The notes beneath the pieces were generated by a model, which searched no databases, was not told the origin of the DNA, and saw nothing but the letters and a program-made list of their open reading frames with translations. From Myxacorys californica WJT36-NPBG1 (GTDB lineage: Bacteria > Cyanobacteriota > Cyanobacteriia > Leptolyngbyales > Leptolyngbyaceae): 35,404 nt of DNA. Position 1 is the stretch's first letter; each line of letters opens with the position of its first letter. Both the position numbers and the translations under genes were made by a program. Location: contig JAHHHO010000055.1 in the NCBI GenBank assembly GCA_019359315.1, positions 1 through 35,404 of the forward strand. The letters are read 5' to 3'. Shown in pieces: positions 7,024-16,846 of this stretch.

Positions 7024-10000
7024 ATGATTACCCTGCCTGGAATTACTATCCACAGCAAAATCTATGAGAGCTTAGCTTCTCTGGTGTATCGGGGCATTAG
7101 AGAGCAAGATAACTGTGCAGTGATTGCCAAAGTTTTCAAGCAGGATTATCCCTCTCCTCAGGAATTAACTCGCTATCGGCAGGAGTATGAAATTACTCAT
7201 TTTCTCAACATTGAAGGCGTCGTCAAGGCATACAGCCAGCAAGACTACCAGCGCACGCTGGTTATTCTTTTGGAAGACTTTGGTGGAGAGTCTTTAGAAT
7301 GCTGGATGCGGCAGCAACCGGGTTTCTCTCCTATGCCCTTACCTACTTTTCTGAGACTGGCGATCGCCATTACTGATACTCTAGGCAAAATCCATGCGGC
7401 TCATGTCATCCATAAAGATATTAATCCTGGCAACATTGTCTTTAATCCGAACACTGGCGTTGTCAAAATCATCGATTTTGGCATTGCCACTCGCTTCAGT
7501 CGCACCAATCCCACCTTCAAAAGTCTCTATCTTCTAGAAGGAACCCCCGCCTATTTGTCGCCAGAGCAAACCGGACGAATGAACCGGATGCTCGACTATC
7601 GCACCGACTTTTATTCACTGGGTGCAACCTTCTACGAACTGTTGACGGGACAATTGCCGTTTCCCACCCGTGATCTCCTGGAACTAGTTCATTGTCACAT
7701 TGCTACACCGCCCACTCCTCCGCACGAATTGAATGCCACGATCCCCCAACCTGTCTCGGATCTGATTTTGAAACTGATGGCGAAGAATGCGGAGGATCGT
7801 TATCAAAGTGCCTGGGGCATCAAAGCAGATCTAGAGCGCTGTGCCCAACAACTGGCGGAGATGGGACAGATTAACGCCATATCGTTGGGACTGCAAGATG
7901 TTTCCGAGCAGTTCCGCATTCCTCAAAAACTGTATGGGCGAGAAGCGGAGATTGCAGCATTATGGGTGGCGTTTGACAGAGTGGCAGGGAGTAAGGCAGT
8001 CCGTGAAATGATGCTAGTCTCCGGTTATGCTGGCATCGGCAAAACAGCATTGGTACAGGAACTCTCTAAACCGATCACCGCAAAGCACGGCTATTTTATC
8101 TGGGGTAAATTTGACCAATTCCAGCGCAATATTCCCTACAGCGCGATCGTCGATGCTCTGCAAAAGTTGGTGCAGCAACTCTTGGGAGAACCCAATGAAC
8201 AGGTGGAAGTATGGCGATCGCGTCTACTCACTGCTTTGGGAAGCAACGGACAAATTATCATAGATGTGATTCCCGAAGTTGAGTTCATTATTGGCAAGCA
8301 GCCGCCTGTGCCCGAAGTTGGAGCAACTGAGGCACAGAATCGCTTCAATCTCACGTTTCAAAGGTTTATGCGGGCGTTTTGTGCAAAAGAGCATCCCCTG
8401 GTCATTTTCTTAGACGATCTACAGTGGATCGATTCTGCAACGTTGAAGTTAATCGAACTCATATTGCTTGACGAGCAAACTCAATCCCTGTTTTTGATCG
8501 GAGCCTATCGAAATCATGAAGTGTCTTCAACCCATTCATTAATTTTGATGCTGGAGAGCTTGCGAAATCAGGGTGTAGCGATTCAAGAAATTACCCTGAC
8601 TCCTTTAACGCTGGAACCGTTGATTCAACTGATAGCTGAGACATTACATTGCAATCCTGATACCGTTCGTTCCTTAGCCCAAGTCGTGTTGCGTAAAACC
8701 GAGGGCAACCCTTTCTTTGTTGGTGAATTTTTGAAGCTGCTGCATAGCGAAAACCTGTTAACCTTTGATGCCCAACAGTTGAGTTGGCAGTGGAACCTAG
8801 CTGAGATTGAAGCTCAAGATATCACCGATAATGTGGTGGAGTTACTGCTGCGTCAATTGCAAAAATTACCGGAAGCAACACAGCAAACTCTCTGCATAGC
8901 GGCTTGTGTTGGGTCTGAGTTTGATTTAGAAACGTTGGCGCTTAGCGCAGAGCGCAACTCCGAAGGAACCGTTTGCGAAAAATCACCGAAAGCAATTTTC
9001 CAGGATCTACTAGCAGTAATACAAGCTGGATTAATTCAACCTCTGTCTGAATTGGACGAAGACTTGCTGGTTCAAGAGTATAAGTTTCTGCATGATCGCG
9101 TGCAGCAAGCGGCTTATGCCCTAATTGATGAATCACAGAAACAGGTTGTTCATCTTCAAATCGGTCGCAATTTGCTCGAAAAAACTTCACCGGAGCAACG
9201 ATTCGATCGACTGTTTACTATTGTGGATCATCTCGATCAAGGAACGGAGCTTGTCACTGCTCAACCAGAACGAACTGAAATTGCCACATTGAATTTAACG
9301 GCAGGTCAGAAAGCAAAGGCAGCAACGGCTTATGAAGCAGCTTTTAAGTATTTCACTACAGGGCTTAAACTCCTCAATTCAGAGAGTTGGCAGAGTGAGT
9401 ATGACCTTACCTTAGCGCTGTACTCAGAAGCAGCAGAAGCGGCGTATCTCCAGGGTCGCTTTGATGAGATGGAACAGTTGGTAGAAGTGGTACTCGATCG
9501 TGCCAAAACAGTGGTTGACAAAGTACAGGCTTACGATAGCAGAATTCAAGGATATTTGTCACAGGGCAACCTGAAAGAAGTACTAAAAACTGGATTGGAA
9601 GCGTTAAAGCTCTTGGGAATAGATTTAATAGAAAATCCAAGTCAGGCAGATATTCAAAGGGAATTGGAGTCAACGGCTGCAGTACTTGCTGAACGAGAAA
9701 TCGAAGACTTAATTAATTTACCAGAGATGACTGCACCAGAACCACTGGCAGCTGTGTCAATTTCAACGAATATGGGGTCTGCTGCATTTATAACGTTACC
9801 AGCACTGTGGATACTGATTGTATGTAAGAGGGTAAATCTGTCAATTAACTACGGTAATACTACCTGGTCACCACATAGTTATGCTGCTTACGGATCTGTT
9901 CTATGTGGAGTTGTTCAAGACATTGAACTCGGTTATAAATTTGGACAACTGGCTCTCAGCTTGGCAGAACGATTGAATACCAAAAAAGGGAATGCTAAAG

Positions 10001-13000
10001 CATTAATGTTGTCGAGTACCCACATCATGCACTGGAAGGTGCATCTTAGGAACACAATACCCATGCTGGCTGATGCCTATCAAGATGGAGTAGAAACTGG
10101 AGACTTTGAAACTGCTGGTTATGCTGCATATGACGTGTGCTATAACTCGTTTTTTGCTGGGGAGGAACTTACCCAACTGGAACAAAAAACAGCATTTTAC
10201 AGCAAATCGATTGACCAAATTAGACGAGAAAGTCCCTCGAATTGGCTGGCAATATTGCGGCAGACTATTCTTAGTTTGCAAGATAGTCCTGAGAATTCCA
10301 GCCGCTTAGTTAGTAGGCTACATAATGAAGAACAGGCGTTATCACACGCTATTGCAGTTAAAGATGGAAATGCAATTCAGATACTCTATTTGCACAAAGT
10401 CATGTTGTGTTATCTATTTGAAGAACACCGTCAAGCTGTACAGACTGCTATTTTGGCAAGGCAACATTTTGAAGAGGTGACAGCAATAAAGGTTTTACCT
10501 GTATTCTGTTTCTACCATTCTCTAACGCTTTTGAGCCTATTGCTCGATGCTTCAAACTCTGAAAAAGCAGCTTGGCTAAGTTGTGTTAGCTCTAATCAAG
10601 AAAAGATGCAAAAGTGGGCGAGTCATGCCCCAATGAATTATCTCCATAAATTTTATTTAGTCGAAGCAGAGAAAGCGCGAGTCTTAGGGCAATTCTTCGA
10701 GGCTGAGGAACTTTATGAACGGGCGATCGCAGGTGCTACTGAGCATGAGTTTATCCAAGAAGAAGCATTAGCTTATGAATTAGCAGCAAAACATTATCTG
10801 GCGCGAGGTCGGGAAAAGTTTGCTCAGACCTACATGAAAGAAGCGCACTATTGCTACGATCGCTGGGGCGCAACTGCTAAAGTTAAAGACTTAGAAACTC
10901 GCTATCCACAGTTCTTTCCTCAGTCGTCTAGAGCCGCTTCCGCATCAATTCCTATTACTGCTAAAACTATCTCTAATCCCTTCCATACTACTTTCGATTT
11001 AGCAGCAGTGATGAAAGCTTCACAGGCGATTTCTCGCGAAATTGAACTGAAGCAACTGCTGCGATCACTGATGCAAACTTTAATTGAGAATGCTGGCGCA
11101 CAAACCGGCTATCTGATTTTAGAAAACTCAGGAGAATGGTCGATTGAAGCGGCTTGTGAACTCAATACCGATGAGAATTCTTGTGCGACTCAGGTGTTAC
11201 AGTCTATTCCAATTGCCGATCAATTGCCAGAATCAATCATTCAATATGTGATTCGGACTCTGAAGCCTGTCACCTTAAATGATGCGACTCGTGAAGGTGC
11301 TTTTGTTAATGAGCCATACATTCAACAGAACCAGCCTCAATCTGTTTTCTGTTTGCCGCTGCTGAATCAAGCCAAGCTGGTCGGTGTATTGTATTTAGAA
11401 AATCGGTTAGCAGCTAGAGTATTTACACCAGAGCGATCGCAGGTCTTGCAGCTATTATCGACTCAAGCAGCGATCGCCATTGAAAATGCCAAACTTTACT
11501 CAGAACTGCAGGCTAAGGAAAGCAAGATCACCCAGTTCCTCGAAGCGATTCCGGTGGGAATTGGGATCGTGGATGCGATGGGTTGCCCTTACTATGCCAA
11601 CCAATGCGGCAATCAAATCATGGGCAAAGAAACTGATACTTCCATAGCACCGGAGCAGATCTCAGAGGCTTATCAGCTTTATGTAGCGGGAACGGATCAA
11701 ATCTATCCAGCGGAGAACTTGCCAGCTGTGCGGGCATTAAGGGGCGAACGCATCAGGACTGAAGATATAGAAATTCGTCGAGATCATGCCACAATTCTAC
11801 TTGAGGCACGGGGAACACCAGTTTTTGATCAACAGGGCAATATCACTTATGCGATCGCTACCTTTCAGGATATTACAGAGCGCAAACAAGCTGAGAAACT
11901 CCTAGCCGACTACAACTGCACTTTAGAGCAACAGGTCGCAGAACGAACTGCCGCGTTACAACGCAGTGAAGCTAAGTTCCGAACTATCTTTGAAAACTCG
12001 CAGGTTGGCATCTACCGAACCCGCCTCTCGGATGGATTAATTCTCGATGCCAATCAACGCTTTGCCAATCTGTATGGCTTTGACTCACCAGAGGAGATCA
12101 TTGGGATTGAACACACCGCAGGCTACTATGTCAATCCCAGCGATCGCCAACAATTCCTTGAGTTGCTGAAGCGGGATGGGGAAGTGCGAAACTTTGAAGC
12201 CCAGGTGCGGAAACGAGATGGGACATTGTTTTGGGTACTTTTCTCTTCTTATCTGAATTCAGCCGATGGATACATCGAAGGGGTGGTTGTAGATATTAGC
12301 GATCGCAAACAAGCAGAAGCCGCTCTACAAACGAGTGAAGAACGACTACGCTTAGCCTTAACCGCTTCAAATCAAGGACTCTACGATCTCGACTTAAAAA
12401 CTGAAGAAAGAACTGTCAACCCGGAATACGCTTTAATGCTGGGCTACAATCCAGCAACATTCCACGAACCCATTTACGAATGGATTGCTCGTTTGCATCC
12501 TGATGACAGAGACTCAGTTGTCGCAACCTACCGTGCTTACATTGCTGGAGAAATCCCCAGCTATCAAGCAGAGTATCGCCAGCGTACCCAGGATGGTCAG
12601 TGGAAATGGACTCTTTCTGTTGGCAAAATTGTTGCCTGGGACGAATCAGGTCAACCCATGCGGATGTTGGGAACCCACGTTGACATTAACGATCGCAAAC
12701 AAGCAGAAGCAGCCCTACAAGCCTCAGAGACAAAGCTACGGACTCTAATTGAGGCAATTCCCGATCCATTTTTTGTACTGTCTGCTGAAGGGCGACTCCT
12801 TGAAATAATGGTACTGGAACCAAATCTGCTATGGCAACCCTTTGAGGAGATGATTGGTAAAACCATGCATCAACTCGGAAAGGAACAAGCTGATGAATTT
12901 CTAGGTTATATTCAGCAGGTACTGAGAACCCAACAAACCCTCACAGTCGAGTACAGTGTGTTTCTAAATGGACGAGAAGCCTGGTTTTCGGCTCGCATTG

Positions 13001-13686
13001 CTCCAATCGACCACGACCAAGTGATTTGGCTGGCGCGAGATATTACGGCACTGAAACAAGCAGAAGCAGCCTCAATTTTAGAGGAGCGCAACCGCATGGC
13101 GCGTGAAATTCACGACACACTCGCTCAGGCGTTTACAGGCATTCTGGCTCAGGTGGGAGCGGCAAACCAGGTGTTAACGGATGATGTAGAAGCAACTGGG
13201 GCACACCTGGATCTGATCAAAGAATTGGCGCGAACTGGACTGACTGAAGCGCGGCGATCGGTCGTCGCGCTGCGTCCTCAGCTTTTGGAGGAGGGCAGTT
13301 TACAGAGCGCTCTCCATCGTCTCGTCGCTCAGACTAGAGCTGCCGCAATGGATACCACTTTGCACTATGAGATCGAGGGGGCAGTGTATGCTCTCCCCAC
13401 TGAAGTCGAGAGTAATCTACTGCGGATGGGGCAAGAAGCATTAACCAATGCGATTAAACATGCCAATGCTGACGAAATCCGAGTGGAGCTAATCTACGAT
13501 CGCGATCAGGTTTGCTTGCGCGTGAAAGACAATGGACAGGGCTTTGGAGTTGGCAGTATTCCATCCTCTGAGGGGTTTGGCTTACTGGGCATGAGCGAAC
13601 GGGCAGAGCGCATCGGCGCACAACTCACGATTCGGAGCCAACCTGGGCAAGGAACAGAGATGATTGTCACCGTCAACCGGGAGTAG
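7024..13686 (+). CDS. Hybrid Ser/Thr kinase-AAA-GAF-PAS-histidine kinase
   Basis: A 2220-residue multidomain sensor of the cyanobacterial multi-sensor multi-kinase type. In order: a protein kinase domain at about residues 5-265 (HKDINPGN loop with Asp132, DFG at 151, GTPAYLSPEQ); an AAA/NTPase domain (Walker A GYAGIGKT near 334-341, Walker B FLDDLQWID near 462); a long helical TPR-like region at about 560-1300; GAF at about 1318-1490; four PAS repeats at about 1500-2015, each followed by DI(T/S/N)(D/E/A)RKQAE-like linkers; HisKA_3 with REIHDTLAQ (phospho-accepting His2030); and HATPase (N box EALTNAIKHA, G boxes DNGQGFG and EGFGLLGM). ATG 7024 has GGGGGAG upstream; an earlier TTG at 6967 is less likely. 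The NarL-type regulator gene starts 7 bp after it and is the expected phosphotransfer partner. Confidence 0.9.
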   Translation: MITLPGITIHSKIYESLASLVYRGIREQDNCAVIAKVFKQDYPSPQELTRYRQEYEITHFLNIEGVVKAYSQQDYQRTLVILLEDFGGESLECWMRQQPGFSPMPLPTFLRLAIAITDTLGKIHAAHVIHKDINPGNIVFNPNTGVVKIIDFGIATRFSRTNPTFKSLYLLEGTPAYLSPEQTGRMNRMLDYRTDFYSLGATFYELLTGQLPFPTRDLLELVHCHIATPPTPPHELNATIPQPVSDLILKLMAKNAEDRYQSAWGIKADLERCAQQLAEMGQINAISLGLQDVSEQFRIPQKLYGREAEIAALWVAFDRVAGSKAVREMMLVSGYAGIGKTALVQELSKPITAKHGYFIWGKFDQFQRNIPYSAIVDALQKLVQQLLGEPNEQVEVWRSRLLTALGSNGQIIIDVIPEVEFIIGKQPPVPEVGATEAQNRFNLTFQRFMRAFCAKEHPLVIFLDDLQWIDSATLKLIELILLDEQTQSLFLIGAYRNHEVSSTHSLILMLESLRNQGVAIQEITLTPLTLEPLIQLIAETLHCNPDTVRSLAQVVLRKTEGNPFFVGEFLKLLHSENLLTFDAQQLSWQWNLAEIEAQDITDNVVELLLRQLQKLPEATQQTLCIAACVGSEFDLETLALSAERNSEGTVCEKSPKAIFQDLLAVIQAGLIQPLSELDEDLLVQEYKFLHDRVQQAAYALIDESQKQVVHLQIGRNLLEKTSPEQRFDRLFTIVDHLDQGTELVTAQPERTEIATLNLTAGQKAKAATAYEAAFKYFTTGLKLLNSESWQSEYDLTLALYSEAAEAAYLQGRFDEMEQLVEVVLDRAKTVVDKVQAYDSRIQGYLSQGNLKEVLKTGLEALKLLGIDLIENPSQADIQRELESTAAVLAEREIEDLINLPEMTAPEPLAAVSISTNMGSAAFITLPALWILIVCKRVNLSINYGNTTWSPHSYAAYGSVLCGVVQDIELGYKFGQLALSLAERLNTKKGNAKALMLSSTHIMHWKVHLRNTIPMLADAYQDGVETGDFETAGYAAYDVCYNSFFAGEELTQLEQKTAFYSKSIDQIRRESPSNWLAILRQTILSLQDSPENSSRLVSRLHNEEQALSHAIAVKDGNAIQILYLHKVMLCYLFEEHRQAVQTAILARQHFEEVTAIKVLPVFCFYHSLTLLSLLLDASNSEKAAWLSCVSSNQEKMQKWASHAPMNYLHKFYLVEAEKARVLGQFFEAEELYERAIAGATEHEFIQEEALAYELAAKHYLARGREKFAQTYMKEAHYCYDRWGATAKVKDLETRYPQFFPQSSRAASASIPITAKTISNPFHTTFDLAAVMKASQAISREIELKQLLRSLMQTLIENAGAQTGYLILENSGEWSIEAACELNTDENSCATQVLQSIPIADQLPESIIQYVIRTLKPVTLNDATREGAFVNEPYIQQNQPQSVFCLPLLNQAKLVGVLYLENRLAARVFTPERSQVLQLLSTQAAIAIENAKLYSELQAKESKITQFLEAIPVGIGIVDAMGCPYYANQCGNQIMGKETDTSIAPEQISEAYQLYVAGTDQIYPAENLPAVRALRGERIRTEDIEIRRDHATILLEARGTPVFDQQGNITYAIATFQDITERKQAEKLLADYNCTLEQQVAERTAALQRSEAKFRTIFENSQVGIYRTRLSDGLILDANQRFANLYGFDSPEEIIGIEHTAGYYVNPSDRQQFLELLKRDGEVRNFEAQVRKRDGTLFWVLFSSYLNSADGYIEGVVVDISDRKQAEAALQTSEERLRLALTASNQGLYDLDLKTEERTVNPEYALMLGYNPATFHEPIYEWIARLHPDDRDSVVATYRAYIAGEIPSYQAEYRQRTQDGQWKWTLSVGKIVAWDESGQPMRMLGTHVDINDRKQAEAALQASETKLRTLIEAIPDPFFVLSAEGRLLEIMVLEPNLLWQPFEEMIGKTMHQLGKEQADEFLGYIQQVLRTQQTLTVEYSVFLNGREAWFSARIAPIDHDQVIWLARDITALKQAEAASILEERNRMAREIHDTLAQAFTGILAQVGAANQVLTDDVEATGAHLDLIKELARTGLTEARRSVVALRPQLLEEGSLQSALHRLVAQTRAAAMDTTLHYEIEGAVYALPTEVESNLLRMGQEALTNAIKHANADEIRVELIYDRDQVCLRVKDNGQGFGVGSIPSSEGFGLLGMSERAERIGAQLTIRSQPGQGTEMIVTVNRE

Positions 13687-13693
13687 CGCCACG

Positions 13694-14323
13694 ATGAGCC
13701 AAGCCATAACCATTCGGGTTCTGATTGCAGACGATCATGCTATTTTTCGGCAAGGATTAGCCACGATTATTAACCGTGACCCAAATATGCAGGTGATTGC
13801 CCAAGCTGAGAATGGGGAGCAGGCGATCGCGCTATTTGGAGAACACCAACCGGATGTCACACTGATGGATCTACGAATGCCTGAAGTTGAAGGAGTAGAA
13901 GCCATCGGTGCAATTTGTGCGACGGCTAAATCTGCTCGGATTATTGTACTAACCACGTATGATGGCGACGAAGATATCTACCGGGGATTGCAGGCAGGCG
14001 CAAAAGGATACCTGTTGAAAGAAACTGAACCGGACGAGCTTCTGAATGCGATTCGTACCGTTCATCGGGGTCAGAAGTACATTCCGCCCGATGTGGGAGC
14101 AAAGTTGGTACAGCGCCTCAGCAATCCAGAACTGAGTGAACGAGAACTAGAAGTACTCCGCTCACTGGCGCAGGGGATGAGTAATGCCGATATTGCGACT
14201 GCTTTGAGTATTGGTGAAGGCACGGTTAAATCTCATGTCAATCGGATTTTGAATAAGTTAGATGTCAGCGATCGCACCCAAGCGGTGATTGTTGCTGTTA
14301 AACGCGGCATTGTCAGTTTGTAG
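13694..14323 (+). CDS. NarL/FixJ-type response regulator
   Basis: A 209-residue two-domain response regulator. The receiver domain (residues 7-125) shows IRVLIADDHAIFRQGL with the acidic pocket, the phospho-acceptor Asp in VTLMDLRMPEVEG near residue 58, VLTTYD (switch Thr) and KGYLLKET (conserved Lys). The C-terminal LuxR-type HTH reads LSERELEVLRSLAQGMSNAD, then GTVKSHVNRILNKL and SDRTQAVI. It starts 7 bp after the hybrid kinase gene, so the pair is an operon and a cognate two-component system. Target genes are unknown; the flanking inverted repeats, which carry a promoter, are one place to look. Confidence 0.93.
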   Translation: MSQAITIRVLIADDHAIFRQGLATIINRDPNMQVIAQAENGEQAIALFGEHQPDVTLMDLRMPEVEGVEAIGAICATAKSARIIVLTTYDGDEDIYRGLQAGAKGYLLKETEPDELLNAIRTVHRGQKYIPPDVGAKLVQRLSNPELSERELEVLRSLAQGMSNADIATALSIGEGTVKSHVNRILNKLDVSDRTQAVIVAVKRGIVSL

Positions 14324-14344
14324 GGTGTACTTTCGATTGAATTC

Positions 14345-14495
14345 GGATTCTAACTTGAGTTATAGTCAGCCTCCTACTTTGCGATGGCATGCTTGCTCTA
14401 TCAATTTGTACTGCAAAAATTTTAACTTGCTGTAGACGACGGCTTGAAAGCGATCTCCTATATTGAGTTTATGCAAATAGAGATGCAGTCAATGG
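14345..14495 (+). repeat. 150-bp inverted repeat, right copy
   Basis: The plus-strand partner of 6518-6667. It also contains the equivalent start of the gene: TTG codon, then KAISYIEFMQIEMQSMD and a stop, against KATTYIEFIQTVMQM in the left copy. So this copy carries a promoter region followed by only about 18 codons of the gene. It begins 21 bp after the response regulator gene ends. Confidence 0.8.
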
Positions 14496-14735
14496 ATTGA
14501 GCAGGTGAATTGGAGCAGAAATAGCAATCCTGTATCGTTGGTTTGAGAACGTGGGTTACGCAGCGAACTTTGCCTAATTTCAGCACCTATTTCCTAGCCT
14601 AACCAATCTTGAATCTTATTTGCGGGATCACAACTGGGCAAGCCTCGCCAGAAGTGCATCCAATCCGGCAAATCATGCTCCTTTAGAGCGGTAAACCTGA
14701 TCAAATTTTCAACCCTAAATAGTGGAGACAAATCT
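14496..14735. other. Intergenic region with an unplaced coding remnant
   Basis: No complete gene is recognised. A plus-strand frame in the second half reads LPDWMHFWRGLPSCDPANK-like codons in reverse orientation only (minus strand would be unrelated), and I could not assign it to a family. The last 20 bp hold the GGAG ribosome site of the peptidoglycan-binding gene. No terminator hairpin with a T-run is visible after the response regulator. Confidence 0.3.
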
Positions 14736-15116
14736 ATGGCTTCTACCCCCACAGCCACAGCGACAGACCCAGTGCTACGCCAAGGCGATTCTGGTGCTGC
14801 TGTCACTAAGCTACAACAATTGCTGAATGCCAAAGGAATCAACATTACAGTCGATGGAGTTTTTGGCAATGCGACTCGCGCCGCAGTGGTTCAGTTTCAA
14901 CAGCAGAATGGCATTGTTGCAGATGGCATCGTTGGCACTCAAACTTGGCAAGCCCTTCGTCGAGTTGGCAATGCGCCAATTCAACTGACTGATGCAGCCA
15001 TTTACTACGAGCCATCGAACTATCCCTATCAAAAAGAGGCGTTTGAATGGTTGCAATCCCAGATTTCTAGATCAGCTCTAGAGGAATTTGCTCGCCGTTG
15101 GCGAAACCTAGGCTAA
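14736..15116 (+). CDS. Peptidoglycan-binding domain protein
   Basis: A 126-residue protein with one PG_binding_1 domain at about residues 10-70: LRQGDSGAAVTKLQQLLNAK, VDGVFGNATRAAVVQFQ, GIVADGIVGTQTWQAL. The remaining 55 residues (AAIYYEPSNYPYQKEAFEWL, then a basic helical tail) are not recognised. No signal peptide is evident, unlike the second such protein at 32152. GGAG lies 11 bp upstream of the ATG. The domain binds peptidoglycan or acts as a binding module in cell-wall enzymes. No partner enzyme is encoded nearby. Confidence 0.8.
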   Translation: MASTPTATATDPVLRQGDSGAAVTKLQQLLNAKGINITVDGVFGNATRAAVVQFQQQNGIVADGIVGTQTWQALRRVGNAPIQLTDAAIYYEPSNYPYQKEAFEWLQSQISRSALEEFARRWRNLG

Positions 15117-15243
15117 CGCAGCCATCACCGATCTCCAAGTTATTCAGCTCACGTTCACATTGCTGACGCTGGGAATGCCCTAAATCATAAGGTTTTTTCC
15201 AGCTTTTATTGCCAGGTTCCAGGCTTGATGCAGATGTAGAAAA

Positions 15244-15801
15244 ATGAACGACGATCGTAGCCACAGTTTCTTACTTGTACCCCCTTCAACCCAAGATTGG
15301 ATGCAGGGTGTGCTGAGTGCTAAGGTCGTGCTGGTAATGTATGGAGACTATCAAGACCCCAGAAGTGCAGACGTTTACAAGCTGATTAAAGGGATCAAAC
15401 GAGAGCTTAGTGCTGCTTTTGGAGAAGATTATTTATGCTTGCTCTTCCGTCATTTTCCGCAAACACAGATTCATCCTCATGCTCAACGGGCAGCCGAAGC
15501 AGCCGAAGCAGCCGCTGCACAAGGACAGTTTTGGTCGATGCACGACACTTTATTTATCCATCAACAACAGTTAGAGAACGGTTATCTTGTCGAGTACGCC
15601 AACGATTTAGGGCTTGATATCCCTCAATTTCTCAAAGAGTTGTCTAAACAAGTGCATGTCGATCGCATCCATGAAGATATCGAAAGTGGATGGAAGAGTG
15701 GAGTAACGACTGCTCCAGCCCTATTTATCAATAACATTCGATATACCGGCCGCTGGAAGATGACAGAGTTAATGACAGCCATTGTTACTGCAAGTCATTA
15801 A
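15244..15801 (+). CDS. DsbA-like thioredoxin-fold protein lacking the CxxC
   Basis: A 185-residue DsbA/Thioredoxin_4-like protein. The active-site position reads VMYGDYQDPRSADVYK, where active members have GDFxCPxC; both cysteines are replaced (Asp and Ser). The rest of the fold is kept: LCLLFRHFPQTQIHPHAQRA, AEAAAAQGQFWSMHD, and the cis-Pro loop GVTTAPALFINN. It is probably not a thiol oxidoreductase; redox-dead relatives occur fused to NhaA-type transporters or alone. No signal peptide is seen, so it is probably cytoplasmic. The gene stands alone on the plus strand between the PG-binding and LuxR-type genes. Confidence 0.8.
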   Translation: MNDDRSHSFLLVPPSTQDWMQGVLSAKVVLVMYGDYQDPRSADVYKLIKGIKRELSAAFGEDYLCLLFRHFPQTQIHPHAQRAAEAAEAAAAQGQFWSMHDTLFIHQQQLENGYLVEYANDLGLDIPQFLKELSKQVHVDRIHEDIESGWKSGVTTAPALFINNIRYTGRWKMTELMTAIVTASH

Positions 15802-15848
15802 GCTTCCCAACCTTTGCTCGCCGTCCATGTTTGACTGAGGACAATTTT

Positions 15849-16217
15849 ATGAAATCCAGTCCACGATCGACCAAAAATGATTTCAAGCAATCGAGGTTTT
15901 CAACTCAGACTCATTTTCCCACTGCGCGCTCTCCTAATCATGCTCTTGTTACGGTTGCCCAAGAGGTCGCTGAGCGGCTCCAACAAGCCTATCCTCCTCC
16001 ATCTGATGACAGTAACTCGGTTGAGGCGCTCGTGATTCGCGCAGTTGATTCAGACTTGAGGCAAATGATTCTCGCTGAATCACTCACAGATTGGGAGTTG
16101 GAGGCGTTGCAATTGATTGTTGATGGAGACAACAGTATCGCGATCGCTCGGAAACTTAATATTTCTGTGGGTACGGCAAAAACTCATATTCGCGACATTC
16201 TGAAGAAGCTCGTATGA
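15849..16217 (+). CDS. Short LuxR-type HTH protein, C-terminally truncated
   Basis: A 122-residue protein: a polar N-terminal third without similarity, a helical middle (NHALVTVAQEVAERLQQAY), then a LuxR-type HTH (LTDWELEALQLIVDGDNSIA, ISVGTAKTHIRDILKKL). It stops at KKLV, where LuxR domains normally continue GVSDRTQAVVxA, so the last helix is missing. No receiver domain is present. GAGGAC precedes ATG 15849; a start at 15831 is possible. It may be a decayed regulator or a stand-alone DNA-binding protein. Confidence 0.65.
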   Translation: MKSSPRSTKNDFKQSRFSTQTHFPTARSPNHALVTVAQEVAERLQQAYPPPSDDSNSVEALVIRAVDSDLRQMILAESLTDWELEALQLIVDGDNSIAIARKLNISVGTAKTHIRDILKKLV

Positions 16218-16448
16218 GCAACCTCTGACACATTCGTGCCTAGTACTTATTTCTGAGAAGTGAGCAAGGTTTCGATCTAATTCATGACAATTCGGTCGAT
16301 GTTTAAAGGCTCATGCTTTTAGATCTTGGGCAGCTCTGTTGCGCTCAATTTCTAACTTAAAGATTCTGTTTTTGCTTGCTAGTGCCAGTAAGCTACCTGA
16401 TTTTGACGGTTAGCTTTTCCTGTCGAACAAACCACCCATTTCTGCACC

Positions 16449-16805
16449 ATGCTAACCATTACAACGCCAACCCTTGAATTCAAGAACAGAGGTTTAACAC
16501 GCACCCAATTGCAGCAAGTACTCGATTATATTCACACTCACCTTGACCGAGATTTGTCACTGGTCGAACTGGCAGAGACGCTGAATCTTAGCCCGACTTA
16601 CTTTGCTAGTGCATTCAAACAAGCGATCGAGATTTCTCCACACCAGTATGTGATTCAACAACGAGTGGAACGAGCAAAATTGATGCTGTCGAAAACGGAT
16701 TTAGCGATCGCAGACATTGCTCTACAAGTCGGCTTCTCCAGTCAGAGCCATCTGACACAGCAATTCAAGCGCATTACAGGAATGACTCCAAAACAGATTC
16801 GCTAA
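16449..16805 (+). CDS. AraC-family regulator, DNA-binding domain only
   Basis: A 118-residue protein comprising both AraC helix-turn-helix units: LDYIHTHLDRDLSLVELAET, LSPTYFASAFKQAIEISPHQ, then IADIALQVGFSSQSHLTQQF and KRITGMTPKQIR. The usual N-terminal ligand-binding half (about 170 residues) is absent, and no remnant is visible in the 230 bp upstream, which also show no clear promoter. It may bind as a constitutive factor like MarA/SoxS. It precedes the series of small enzyme genes and is a candidate to bind the recurring direct-repeat block found at four loci. Confidence 0.8.
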   Translation: MLTITTPTLEFKNRGLTRTQLQQVLDYIHTHLDRDLSLVELAETLNLSPTYFASAFKQAIEISPHQYVIQQRVERAKLMLSKTDLAIADIALQVGFSSQSHLTQQFKRITGMTPKQIR

Positions 16806-16846
16806 CGTTCAAGCGCTACATACACGCACGAGTCAAGGAGACAAAG

